64,000 nucleotides of DNA, from positions 372,001-436,000 of the forward strand of contig JACKDC010000003.1 in NCBI GenBank assembly GCA_020633725.1, written 5' to 3'. The notes under the pieces were generated by a model that saw nothing but the letters and a program-made list of their open reading frames with translations, did not search any database and was not told the DNA's origin. This DNA comes from Candidatus Latescibacterota bacterium. GTDB lineage: Bacteria > Krumholzibacteriota > Krumholzibacteriia > JACNKJ01. A program made the translations under genes and the position numbers. Shown in pieces: positions 45,325 to 53,442 of this stretch (positions are counted from its first letter, which is position 1; the number at the start of each line of letters is the position of its first letter).

Positions 45325-45888
45325 ATGAGCGCGGTCACCCGTCGGCAGTTGCTGAACGCGGGCCGCCGGGTCTTCGCCCGGCTGGGCTTCGACGGCGCGC
45401 GCGTGGACCTGATCGCCCGGGAGGCCGGGGTCAACAAGGCCCTGATCAACTACCACTTCCGGGGCAAGGAGGGCCTTTACCGGGAAGTGCTCGCGGAGGA
45501 GCTGCGCGGGGCCACCGAGGCGCTGGAGTCGCGCCTGGCGGCCGAGCACTCGGCGGAGCGGCGCCTGCTGGCCTGGCCGGCGGCCCTGGCCGCCCTGCTC
45601 GAGGAGCGGCCGACCCTGGCGCCGCTGCTGCTCGGCGAGGGTCTGCGGGGCGGGCCCGGCCTCGACCCCGACGCGCTGCCCGGCGAAGCCCTGCTGGCGC
45701 GAACGCTGGGCGAGGCCCGCGGGGACGGGCGTCTGCCGCCCCTCGAGACCGCGGACCTGCAGCCGGTCCTGCTGGGGACGGTGCTCCTGGCCGGGCTGCA
45801 GGGCAGCGCCGCCCCCGCGGCGACGCTGCTGGCCGGATTGCTGGAGCGGGGGCTCCTGACGCCCCCGACGGACACCGGGGATCGCTGA
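45325..45888 (+). CDS. TetR-family transcriptional regulator
   Basis: A 187-residue repressor. The N-terminal HTH is characteristic: RRQLLNAGRRVFARLGFDGARVDLIAREAGVNKALINYHFRGKEGLYREV, split over residues 7-55. The C-terminal effector domain (~60-180) is Leu/Ala/Gly-rich and not assignable. There is no efflux or metabolic gene directly alongside, so its regulon is open; the downstream lysine-ketoglutarate reductase has its own promoter. No clear Shine-Dalgarno precedes the ATG at 45325. Confidence 0.9.
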   Translation: MSAVTRRQLLNAGRRVFARLGFDGARVDLIAREAGVNKALINYHFRGKEGLYREVLAEELRGATEALESRLAAEHSAERRLLAWPAALAALLEERPTLAPLLLGEGLRGGPGLDPDALPGEALLARTLGEARGDGRLPPLETADLQPVLLGTVLLAGLQGSAAPAATLLAGLLERGLLTPPTDTGDR

Positions 45889-45974
45889 CGCAGGAGGGTG
45901 AGAGCGACTCGCGGCGATCCCAGGCTCGGGGGCCGGCGTCCGGCGGACGCCGGCCCCAGCGGCACGCGGCCCGC

Positions 45975-46002
45975 TTGACCTGCGTCGGCGCAAGTGTATC
46001 TT
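45975..46002 (+). promoter_or_regulatory. Promoter of the lysine-ketoglutarate reductase gene
   Basis: TTGACC (45975-45980), 16-bp spacer, TATCTT (45997-46002), 84 nt upstream of the start codon. Confidence 0.7.
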
Positions 46003-46086
46003 GGACCCTGGACTCTGTTTGACCCGCCCCCGTCGCCCAGCGCTCGGGCCCGCACGGGGCGCCGGCCCAGCTCCCGGAGACACAGC

Positions 46087-47400
46087 ATGCCTCACATCAT
46101 CGGCATTCGTCGGGAAGACAAGAACCGCTGGGAGCGCCGCGTGCCCCTGGTGCCCGCCGATCTGGGCCGCCTCGCGCGCGAGGACGGCCTGGACTTCATC
46201 GTGCAGCCCTCGCCCATCCGCACCTACAAGGACGAGCACTTCGCGGGCGTGGGTTGCCGCGTGGAAGAGGACCTGAGCCCCGCGAAGGTGGTCTTCGCGG
46301 TGAAGGAAATCCCGCTCGACCTGCTCGAGCCGGAGACGGCCTACGTCTTCTTCGCGCACGTGATCAAGGGCCAGGCCTACAACATGCCGCTGCTGCAGCG
46401 GCTGCTCGACCTGCGCTGCACGCTCATCGACTACGAGCGCATCGCCGACGCCAAGGGGCGGCGGCTCGTCTTCTTCGGACGCGAGGCCGGCCAGGCCGGC
46501 ATGATCGAGACCTTCCACGCGCTCGACCGCCGGCTGCGCTGGGAGGGCTTCGACTCGCCCTTCCAGGGCGTGAAGCAGGCCTACGCCTACAGCGACCTGG
46601 AGCACGCGAAGCGCGAGCTGCGCGAGCTGGGCCTGTCCATTCGCGCGGGCATCGACCCCGACCTCGCGCCGATGGTGGTGGGCTTCGCCGGCTACGGGAA
46701 CGTCAGCCGAGGCGCGCAGGAGATCTTCGACCTCTTCCCCCACGACGAGGTGGAGCCCGGCGAGCTGGCGGCGCTCTTCTCGAACAAGCAGCCGCCGCGG
46801 GACCGGCTCTACAAGGTCGTCTTCCGCGAGGAGGACATGGTCCTGCCCGTCGATCGCGACGCGGACTTCGATCTCCAGGACTACTACGCGAACCCCGAGC
46901 ACTACCGCGGCCGCTTCGCGGACTACCTGCCCTACCTCAGCGCGCTGGTGAACTGCATCTACTGGACCGAGCGCTATCCGCGGCTCATCTCCCGCGCCGA
47001 CGCCCGCAGCCTCTGGAGCGCCGGCCGCCGCAACCTGCGCGTGGTGGGCGACATCAGCTGCGACATCGACGGCAGCATCGAGTTCACCACCAAGGCCACC
47101 GAGCCCGATCGGGCGACCTTCGTCTACGATCCCATCTCCGACGGCTTCAAGGACGGCGTCGAGGGACGCGGCATCGTGGACATGGCCGTGGACAACCTGC
47201 CCTGCGAGCTGCCCCGCGACGCCTCGAACACCTTCAGCGCCGCGCTGCGGGGCTTCGTCGCGCAGCTGGCGCGGACGGACTTCGACCGTCCCTTCGCCCA
47301 GCTGGGATTGCCGCCGGAGCTGGCGCGGGCCGTCGTCACGCACCAGGGCGCACTGACCCCGGACTATCGCTATCTGGAGGAGTTCCTGGGGGACGACTGA
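46087..47400 (+). CDS. Lysine-ketoglutarate reductase (saccharopine dehydrogenase, L-lysine-forming) homologue
   Basis: A 437-residue protein of the alanine-dehydrogenase/PNT superfamily. The N-terminal domain carries IGIRREDKNRWERRVPLVPADL and QPSPIRTYKDEHF; then FFAHVIKGQAYNMPLLQ, the family signature EAGQAGMIETFHALDRRLRW, and MVVGFAGYGNVSRGAQEI as the nucleotide-binding loop. It matches the N-terminal (LKR) half of animal and plant AASS, which joins lysine and 2-oxoglutarate into saccharopine. The Lys9-type partner is encoded 11 kb away. It could also act in the reverse direction. GGAG lies 8 nt before the ATG at 46087. Length equals the AASS domain. Confidence 0.9.
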   Translation: MPHIIGIRREDKNRWERRVPLVPADLGRLAREDGLDFIVQPSPIRTYKDEHFAGVGCRVEEDLSPAKVVFAVKEIPLDLLEPETAYVFFAHVIKGQAYNMPLLQRLLDLRCTLIDYERIADAKGRRLVFFGREAGQAGMIETFHALDRRLRWEGFDSPFQGVKQAYAYSDLEHAKRELRELGLSIRAGIDPDLAPMVVGFAGYGNVSRGAQEIFDLFPHDEVEPGELAALFSNKQPPRDRLYKVVFREEDMVLPVDRDADFDLQDYYANPEHYRGRFADYLPYLSALVNCIYWTERYPRLISRADARSLWSAGRRNLRVVGDISCDIDGSIEFTTKATEPDRATFVYDPISDGFKDGVEGRGIVDMAVDNLPCELPRDASNTFSAALRGFVAQLARTDFDRPFAQLGLPPELARAVVTHQGALTPDYRYLEEFLGDD

Positions 47401-47409
47401 GCCGCGGGC

Positions 47410-48231
47410 CTACTTGACCAGCATCAGCTTTCGACTGCCCTCGAGCCCGTTCCCGCTGGTCAGGCGCGCCAGGTAGACGCCCGACGGCAGCGGGCTGCCC
47501 GCGTCGTCGCGACCGTCCCAGACCACGCTGTGCGTGCCGGACTCGAAGCGCCCCTGGGCCAGCACGCGGAGCTGCCGGCCCGCCGTGTCCACGATCGCCA
47601 GGCGCAGGAAGCTCTGCTCGGCCGTGGTCTCGAAGCGGAGGGTGGTGCTGGGATTGAAGGGGTTGGGATAGGGCGCCGCGAGCAGATTGCCGGGGCCGAC
47701 CGGGGCGACGTCCGTGCTGTTCCCGAAGGTCAGCAGCGGGCTGTGGCCATCCCAGCCGTGGACGGGCGTGTCGTCGCTGCTGTTCCGCAGGCCGAACCAG
47801 CCGTCGCCATTGGTGGTGAAGGCGCCCTCGCCGCCCGCGCGGATCGAGTAGCTGATCACCACGCGATCGCCGGGCGCCAGCACGCCACGGCCGCCGGGCC
47901 CGGACGGATCGTCGAGGATCCAGCGGAAGCTGCGACGGCCAGGCATCAGCACGTCGCCGTTCTCGTAGGCGAACTCCACCGGCTCGTCGTTCACGGTCAC
48001 GGTGCCGGGCGCGACGGTGATCCAGGTCGGGTACTGGTCGGAGAAGTAGAGCCCGCCGATGGTGTCGCTGCTGTTGTTGACCAGCTGCACGCGGACGGGG
48101 ACGAAGACCCCGGCGGGGAGGGTGCCCGTGGGGTACTCGCGCACGTAGGCCATGGGCGTGTTGGGCGGATAGATGGCCCCCTGCACAGGCATCGCGAGCA
48201 GGCAGATCAGAATGACGAGCAGGTGTCGCAT
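47410..48231 (-). CDS. Secreted protein with C-terminal FlgD-like domain
   Basis: A 273-residue exported protein (signal MRHLLVILICLLAMPVQG; ATG at 48231). The front part resembles a DUF11-type Ig-like domain (VPVRVQLVNNSSDTIGGLYFSDQYP, LAPGDRVVISYSIRAGGEG), i.e. a single copy of the fold repeated in the giant protein at the window start. The last ~85 residues are the FlgD-like domain (YPNPFNPSTTL ... WDGRDDAGSPLPSGVYLARL ... KLMLVK). The upstream open frame is much longer but lacks any start signals and overlaps glgP. Its leader carries two inverted repeats (see the 48331-48373 entry). Confidence 0.83.
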   Translation of the reverse strand: MRHLLVILICLLAMPVQGAIYPPNTPMAYVREYPTGTLPAGVFVPVRVQLVNNSSDTIGGLYFSDQYPTWITVAPGTVTVNDEPVEFAYENGDVLMPGRRSFRWILDDPSGPGGRGVLAPGDRVVISYSIRAGGEGAFTTNGDGWFGLRNSSDDTPVHGWDGHSPLLTFGNSTDVAPVGPGNLLAAPYPNPFNPSTTLRFETTAEQSFLRLAIVDTAGRQLRVLAQGRFESGTHSVVWDGRDDAGSPLPSGVYLARLTSGNGLEGSRKLMLVK

Positions 48232-48330
48232 CGTGCTGCAGCCCCGTTGTGGCGGTGGGTCGATCCCCAAACAAAAGCCCGGGCTCTCTCGCGAGTTCAC
48301 GGGAGACCGCGGCGCCGGGCTCCAAGGTCT

Positions 48331-48373
48331 GTAAGGGTCCTTACCTGTCGGCGCCCGAACGGCCGACAGTATA
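48331..48373 (-). promoter_or_regulatory. Structured upstream region of the 47410-48231 gene
   Basis: Two perfect inverted repeats: GTAAGG-GT-CCTTAC (48331-48344) and CTGTCGGC-n9-GCCGACAG (48345-48369), the second overlapping a TATACT -10 element (48368-48373, minus). A third GC-rich stem with a run of Ts follows nearer the gene (around 48270-48325). Could be a repressor site plus attenuator, or a structured leader RNA. Confidence 0.45.
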
Positions 48374-48476
48374 GCACAGTGGATGGGAATCCCCCAGGGT
48401 TTCCGGGAAAATTCACAGGGAATGGACCTTCCGAACAGGTGGAAGGGATCTTGAATGATCGAAATGACGCTCGCGG

Positions 48477-50612
48477 TCAGACGCGCGAGCGCTGGGCGGT
48501 CCCCGCGGCCGGCTGATAGCACTGGTACAGGTAGTCCCGCACCATGCGATTGGCGCTGAAGCGCCAGGCCAGGGTGGCGATGCTGTTCTTCATCATGTCC
48601 ACCCAACCCAGGGGGATGCCCTCGGGATTGCGCTGGAAGTAGAGCGGGATCACCTGCTCCTCCAGCACGCGGAACAGCGCCTCGCGGTCGTGCGCGTCCT
48701 GCACCTCGGGATCGCTGTGGTGGTAGTTGCCGCCGATGGCGAAGCCGTTGGCGCCGTCGTAGGCCTCGGCCCACCAGCCATCCAGGATCGAGCAGTTCAG
48801 CCCGCCGTTCATGACGACCTTCTGCCCGCTGGTGCCGCTCGCCTCGAGCGGGCGCCGCGGCGTGTTGAGCCACAGGTCCACGCCCTGCACCATGTGGCGC
48901 GCCACGTTGATGTCGTAGTCCTCCAGCACCACCAGACGGCCCTTGAAGCGCGGGTCGCGGGAGAGCTGGAAGAGGCGCTGGAGCTTGCCCTTGCCGGGCT
49001 CGTCGGCCGGGTGGGCCTTGCCGGCGTAGATGAACTGCACGGGGCGCTGCTCGTCGCCCAGCAGACGGGCGAGGCGGTCCATGTCGTCCAGCAGCAGGTC
49101 GGCGCGCTTGTAGGTGGCGAAGCGGCGCGCGAAGCCGATGGTGAGGGCGCGCGTCGAGAGCACGCGCGAGGCGTCGGCGACGGCCTCCTTGCCCTCGCGG
49201 CGGCGCGTCACCTGGGCCACGGAGCGGCGGCGCGCGAAGCCCACCAGCCGCGAGTTCAGCAGCTGGTGCGCCTCCCACAGCTCGCCGGGATTGAGCTTGT
49301 AGATGCGCCGCCAGGTCTCGGGCTCGTGGATCCGGTCCTGCCAGTCGCTGCCGATGCGCTGCTCGTAGAGCTTGGCCATCGACGGCGCCACCCAGGTGGG
49401 CACGTGCACGCCGTTGGTGATGTGACCGATCGGCACCTCGCGCTCGGCCCGCTCCGGCCAGAGGCGGTGCCACATGCGGCGGCTCACCCGTCCGTGCAGC
49501 GCCGACACGCCGTTGGCGCGGTCGGCCGAGCGCAGGGCCAGGGTCGTCATGCAGAAGAGCGAGTTCGGGTTGCCAGCCTCCACGCGGCCGATGGCGAGGA
49601 CGTCCTCCACGGACCGGCCCATGCGCGCGGCCAGCGGCGCCAGCGCCTCCTCCACCAGGTCCGGCGAGAAGCGGTCGTGCCCCGCCTCCACCGGCGTGTG
49701 CGTGGTGAAGACGGTCATCCGGCTCACCTCGGCGCGCGCCTCGTCCCAGCTCATGCCGTCGCGCTCCATGAAGCGCCGCGCCTGCTCGAGCACGACGAAG
49801 GCGCTGTGGCCCTCGTTGAGATGCAGCACCCCCGGATCGATGCCCAGCGCGTTCAGCGCGCGCAGCCCGCCCACGCCCAGCAGCAGCTCCTGGCGGATGC
49901 GCGTGCTGCGGTCGCCGCCGTAGAGCGTGCTGGTGAGCTGGCGGTTGAAGGCGTCGTTCGCGTCCACGTTGCTGTCCAGCAGCAGCATGGTGCAGCGGCC
50001 CACCTCGGCCTTCCACACGCGCGCGTGGATGATGCTGTCGCGGGTCTCCACCGCGATCATGAGCGGCTGGCCGTCGGCGCCCTTGGCCAGGGACATGGGC
50101 AGGGTCTCGAGGTCCGCCTCGCCGTAGGACTCCTGCTGCCAGCCGTCGCTGTCGAGGTGCTGGCGGAAGTAGCCGTGGAAGTAGAACAGCCCGACGCCGA
50201 TCAGGGGCAGCCCCAGGTCCGACGCACTCTTGATGTGATCGCCCGCGAGAATCCCCAGACCGCCCGAGTAGAGCGGCAGCGACTCGTGCAGGCCGAACTC
50301 CGCGCTGAAGTAGGCCACGGGCTGCGCCAGCAGCGAGCCCGGGCCGCCCTGGTCCCGCAGCCCCGGGGTCGCCAGGTACTCCTCCAGGCGGTGGAAGGCG
50401 TAGTTGATGCGGCTGTCGATGGCCATCTCTTCGGCGCGCGGCAGCAGCTCCCACTCCTCGAAGTGCTCGAGGAAGGCCAGCGGGCTGTGGTGCGTGCCGC
50501 GCCAGCGGGCCGGATTCAGATCCCGGTAGATGGCGATGACCTCGGGATGCCAGGTCCACCACAGGTTCCGGGACAGCTTGCGGAGCTTGTCGAGGTAGGT
50601 CGTCATGGCCAT
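48477..50612 (-). CDS. glgP: Glycogen/alpha-glucan phosphorylase
   Basis: A 711-residue GT35 enzyme that releases glucose-1-phosphate from glycogen or maltodextrin using phosphate. Family landmarks: AYFSAEFGLHESLPLYSGGLG, LAGDHIKSASDLG, HLNEGHSAFV, GHITNGVHVPTW, IGFARRFATYKR, and the PLP-binding region EASGTSGQKVVMNGG around residue 600. It is the shorter bacterial/archaeal form (~700 residues rather than 800+). Three in-frame ATGs (50627, 50612, 50606) compete; a good promoter ends 5 nt before the ATG at 50612, so translation is probably leaderless and 50612 is chosen. No glgC/glgA neighbours. Confidence 0.93.
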   Translation of the reverse strand: MAMTTYLDKLRKLSRNLWWTWHPEVIAIYRDLNPARWRGTHHSPLAFLEHFEEWELLPRAEEMAIDSRINYAFHRLEEYLATPGLRDQGGPGSLLAQPVAYFSAEFGLHESLPLYSGGLGILAGDHIKSASDLGLPLIGVGLFYFHGYFRQHLDSDGWQQESYGEADLETLPMSLAKGADGQPLMIAVETRDSIIHARVWKAEVGRCTMLLLDSNVDANDAFNRQLTSTLYGGDRSTRIRQELLLGVGGLRALNALGIDPGVLHLNEGHSAFVVLEQARRFMERDGMSWDEARAEVSRMTVFTTHTPVEAGHDRFSPDLVEEALAPLAARMGRSVEDVLAIGRVEAGNPNSLFCMTTLALRSADRANGVSALHGRVSRRMWHRLWPERAEREVPIGHITNGVHVPTWVAPSMAKLYEQRIGSDWQDRIHEPETWRRIYKLNPGELWEAHQLLNSRLVGFARRRSVAQVTRRREGKEAVADASRVLSTRALTIGFARRFATYKRADLLLDDMDRLARLLGDEQRPVQFIYAGKAHPADEPGKGKLQRLFQLSRDPRFKGRLVVLEDYDINVARHMVQGVDLWLNTPRRPLEASGTSGQKVVMNGGLNCSILDGWWAEAYDGANGFAIGGNYHHSDPEVQDAHDREALFRVLEEQVIPLYFQRNPEGIPLGWVDMMKNSIATLAWRFSANRMVRDYLYQCYQPAAGTAQRSRV

Positions 50613-50617
50613 GCCGC

Positions 50618-50646
50618 CGTATAGCATGCCCCAGGGGGGCTGTCCA
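50618..50646 (-). promoter_or_regulatory. Promoter immediately before glgP (leaderless transcript)
   Basis: TGGACA (50641-50646), 17-bp spacer, TATACG (50618-50623), with only 5 nt to the ATG at 50612, so the mRNA would start at or next to the initiation codon. Confidence 0.6.
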
Positions 50647-50710
50647 GTTGGCTGATGATGGGAAAGTCCTGCCGTGCCGGCAGATATGACCCGAGGACGC
50701 CCGCCCCCGC

Positions 50711-52981
50711 TCAGCGCAGGAGCAGGATCCGTGCGGCCTGGGAGACACCGCCGCCCGCCGTCTCCAGCCGAGCAAAGTAGATGCCGCTCGCCGCGGGATT
50801 GCCATCGTCGTCGCGGCCGTCCCAGCGCAGGTCCACCTCGCCGCCCTGCTCCGCGCCGCCGAGCCGCGCGACCCGGCGACCGGCCACGTCGTAGATGCGC
50901 AGCGCCACGCTCTGGTCCGCCCGCAGTTCGGCGCGCAGCGAGAGCGTCGCTCCCCCACCGGCCACGAAGGGGTTGGGGAAGGGGTTCTCCAGGCGGACGA
51001 AGGCCGGATCCTCGAGGTAGGCGGTGACCGACTCGCCGAGGTCGCCGTTGACGGCGAGTCCGTAGCCCTGGGGCCCGAGGGGAACGCGACGGCCGCGCAC
51101 CCGGATCTCCCACTCGCCCGGCGTCGGCGCCTTGACCAGCACGCGCTCCACCATGTTCAGCGCGTCGGGATCGCCGCCGGGCATGGACTCGCCCGCGTCG
51201 ACGTCGAACACGTTGCCGAGGAACAGGCCATCGGGCCCCACGACCTCCAGGTCGAGATCGTTCACCACCGGCGTCAGCGCGCCGGGCTGCGCCGGCGGGT
51301 CCGTGAAGGCGAGCGTCACCGCCAGCGGCTCGCCGGCGGTTTCGACCTGGATCCGGTAGATGTAGCGATCGCCCGTGTCCAGGCCCTCCGCGTTGCGGCG
51401 GTCGGCGAGCCAGAGCTCGCGGCTGTCGCCGGCGAAGAAGAGGGCGTCGTCGAGCAGCACGCGTCCCCAGCCTTCCACGTCGTTGGGATAGCCGGGCGGG
51501 AAGCTGTCCATGGGGACGGTGGCGTTCATCAGCAGCGCGCGCAGCAGCGCGCCGCTGGGCGCCAGCGAGTCGGCGGGCGTCGCCGCGCCGCTGGGGTAGA
51601 AGCCGTCCGTGAGGTACTGGCGGATGAGCGCGACGGCCCCGGCGGCGGAGGGACAGGCCATGGACGTCCCCGAGATCGCGCGGAGGCCGCAGTCGGCCTC
51701 GGAGTCGGCGGCCCAGACGCCGGCCCCCGGCGTGAACACCTCGGGCTTGCGGCGGCCGTCCTGCGTGGGGCCGCTGCCCCCGTTGGCGTGCGCGTTGAAG
51801 TCGCCCACGGACTCCTCGATGTGGGCGGCGGCCACGCCCACCACGTCCTTCGCGTTCTCGGGCGAGCCCAGCGGCGCGCCGATGGCCCCGTTGGCCACGG
51901 CGAAGAGCACCACGCTCTCTTCGTAGTCGTGGCTGAAGGCGTCGATGTCCGCGCAGAGCGCCGTGTAGGCCTGCTCGGAACTGCCCCAGGAGTTGCTGTG
52001 CACGCGCGCGCCGTGCTCGTAGTGGGTGACGAGGTCGCCGTAGAGGTCGTAGCCCGTCTCCTGGTAGTCGGAGTGCGCCATGCGTGCGGCCCAGGCCATG
52101 CCCCTGAACTGCGTGCCCATGGTCTCGTCGATGGGCGCCGCATCCCCGCAGAGGATGCCGGCCGTGTGCGTGCCGTGGGTCTGGCCGTGCGCGATCTGCG
52201 GGCCGCGGTAGACGATCTTCCGATGGTCGGGCCCGATGGGATCGCCTTCGGGATCGGCGAACCAGCAGACGGTGTCGTCGAGCTGCGAGTCGATGTGCCC
52301 CACGATCTGCCCCTCGCCGTGGATGCCGTGGTCCCAGACCGGCGTGCTGTGCCAGATGCCGCTCTGCACGATCCAGGGGACGCGGCTCATGCGGTCGGAG
52401 AGCTCCGCCGCCGGCTCCAGCCAGAGCAGATCGGGCAGCGCCGACAGGGCGTCGAGCGCGCCGGCGGGCGCGCTGAGCCACAGTCGCGGGCGCCGCTCCC
52501 GGTCGGCCGTGCGTTCGACGCGCGCGCCCAGCGCCGCGGCCTGATCCGCCCGCAGGCGGACGGGCGCGCCGTCGGCGAGCAGCGCCGTCAGCGTGAGCGG
52601 GCCGGCCGCGTCACGCGCGGCGACCCGCGCGCGCGGCGCGACGCGCCAGGACGGTCGATAGTCGGTGAGCAGGTCGACGCCGGGCAGCGCCGCGAGGCGC
52701 GCGAGCACGGCGTCTTCCGCGCGCAGCAGATAGGCGTCGTCGGGCAGGTAGCCGAGGATGCGCGCGCCCACGCCCTCGATCCGATCGCGGTCGCGCCGGC
52801 CGGGCGCGTGGTCGAACTGCAGGATGCGCAGGGCGTCCGTGGCGGCGGGGCCTTGCAGGGCGGGCAGGGGCTCCCCCGCCCGCAGCGTGGCCGCGTGGAG
52901 CGCCACGCGATCGGCCCACGCGGCGGTCGCGAAGGAAAGCAGCAGCAGGGCGGCCAGGGGTAGGGCGCCGCGTCGAGGCAT
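50711..52981 (-). CDS. Secreted subtilisin-type serine protease (S8) with C-terminal FlgD-like domain
   Basis: A 756-residue exported protease (signal MPRRGALPLAALLLLSFATAAWA; GAGGAG 6 nt upstream). The catalytic triad is D231 (GHIDSQLDD), H272 (THGTHTAGIL) and S440 (SGTSMACPSAAGAV), with the oxyanion region in between. A pro-peptide-like segment precedes the protease domain; residues ~515-640 resemble a P/proprotein-convertase-like beta domain (LAVTLAFTDPPAQPG, DLDLEVVGPDG). The last ~85 residues are FlgD-like but with the variant FPNPFVAGGGATL. It follows the VOC gene by 14 nt and is probably co-transcribed. Likely secreted for extracellular proteolysis. Confidence 0.9.
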   Translation of the reverse strand: MPRRGALPLAALLLLSFATAAWADRVALHAATLRAGEPLPALQGPAATDALRILQFDHAPGRRDRDRIEGVGARILGYLPDDAYLLRAEDAVLARLAALPGVDLLTDYRPSWRVAPRARVAARDAAGPLTLTALLADGAPVRLRADQAAALGARVERTADRERRPRLWLSAPAGALDALSALPDLLWLEPAAELSDRMSRVPWIVQSGIWHSTPVWDHGIHGEGQIVGHIDSQLDDTVCWFADPEGDPIGPDHRKIVYRGPQIAHGQTHGTHTAGILCGDAAPIDETMGTQFRGMAWAARMAHSDYQETGYDLYGDLVTHYEHGARVHSNSWGSSEQAYTALCADIDAFSHDYEESVVLFAVANGAIGAPLGSPENAKDVVGVAAAHIEESVGDFNAHANGGSGPTQDGRRKPEVFTPGAGVWAADSEADCGLRAISGTSMACPSAAGAVALIRQYLTDGFYPSGAATPADSLAPSGALLRALLMNATVPMDSFPPGYPNDVEGWGRVLLDDALFFAGDSRELWLADRRNAEGLDTGDRYIYRIQVETAGEPLAVTLAFTDPPAQPGALTPVVNDLDLEVVGPDGLFLGNVFDVDAGESMPGGDPDALNMVERVLVKAPTPGEWEIRVRGRRVPLGPQGYGLAVNGDLGESVTAYLEDPAFVRLENPFPNPFVAGGGATLSLRAELRADQSVALRIYDVAGRRVARLGGAEQGGEVDLRWDGRDDDGNPAASGIYFARLETAGGGVSQAARILLLR

Positions 52982-52995
52982 GCGAATCTCCTCGT

Positions 52996-53346
52996 TCAGT
53001 GGCTGGTCGCCTTGAAGAAGCTGATCAGGTTGCCCTCCGGATCCCGCACGTGCAGGAAGAGCGCGGCGTCCGTGAGCTCCTCCTTGAAGATGGCGACGCC
53101 CCGCTCCGCGAGCACGGAGCGCAGGGTGATGGGATCGTCGATCTCCACGTCGAGGAACGTGGAGTCGCCGGTGGGCGCGTCCCAGGCGCCGGGCTCGGAC
53201 TCCACGAGTCCCAGCGTGAGGCCGCCGGTGTCCAGGTAGCAGAAGTTCGGCCCCTCCTCGCTCACGTCCCAGCCGAGGACGCGGGTGTAGAAGCGCTTCA
53301 TCTTCTTGAGGCTCTTGCAGCGGTAGGTGACGCTCACGGCGCGCAT
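52996..53346 (-). CDS. VOC-family protein (glyoxalase/bleomycin-resistance fold)
   Basis: A 116-residue protein with the VOC pattern: VTYRCKSLKKMKRFYTRVLGWDV, split by strands, and RDPEGNLISFF at the end. The Glu/His metal ligands typical of glyoxalase I are only partly evident (DPEGN). Function and substrate are unknown. GAGGAG lies 4 nt upstream of the ATG. It is the first gene of a pair with the downstream subtilisin. Confidence 0.9.
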   Translation of the reverse strand: MRAVSVTYRCKSLKKMKRFYTRVLGWDVSEEGPNFCYLDTGGLTLGLVESEPGAWDAPTGDSTFLDVEIDDPITLRSVLAERGVAIFKEELTDAALFLHVRDPEGNLISFFKATSH

Positions 53347-53442
53347 GGGGCTCCTCGGGTATCGGCATCGCCCCGGCAGCGCGGTCGGCCGCCGGGGCTG
53401 GAGGGAGTCAAGCGGCCCGGGGGGCCGAAGTCAAGCCTCTGG

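Noticed and set aside
47410..52481. Very long open frames continuing upstream of glgP and of the 47410 gene
   Set aside because: They run through other genes without a homologous protein; signal peptides, promoters and family starts place the true beginnings at 50612 and 48231.
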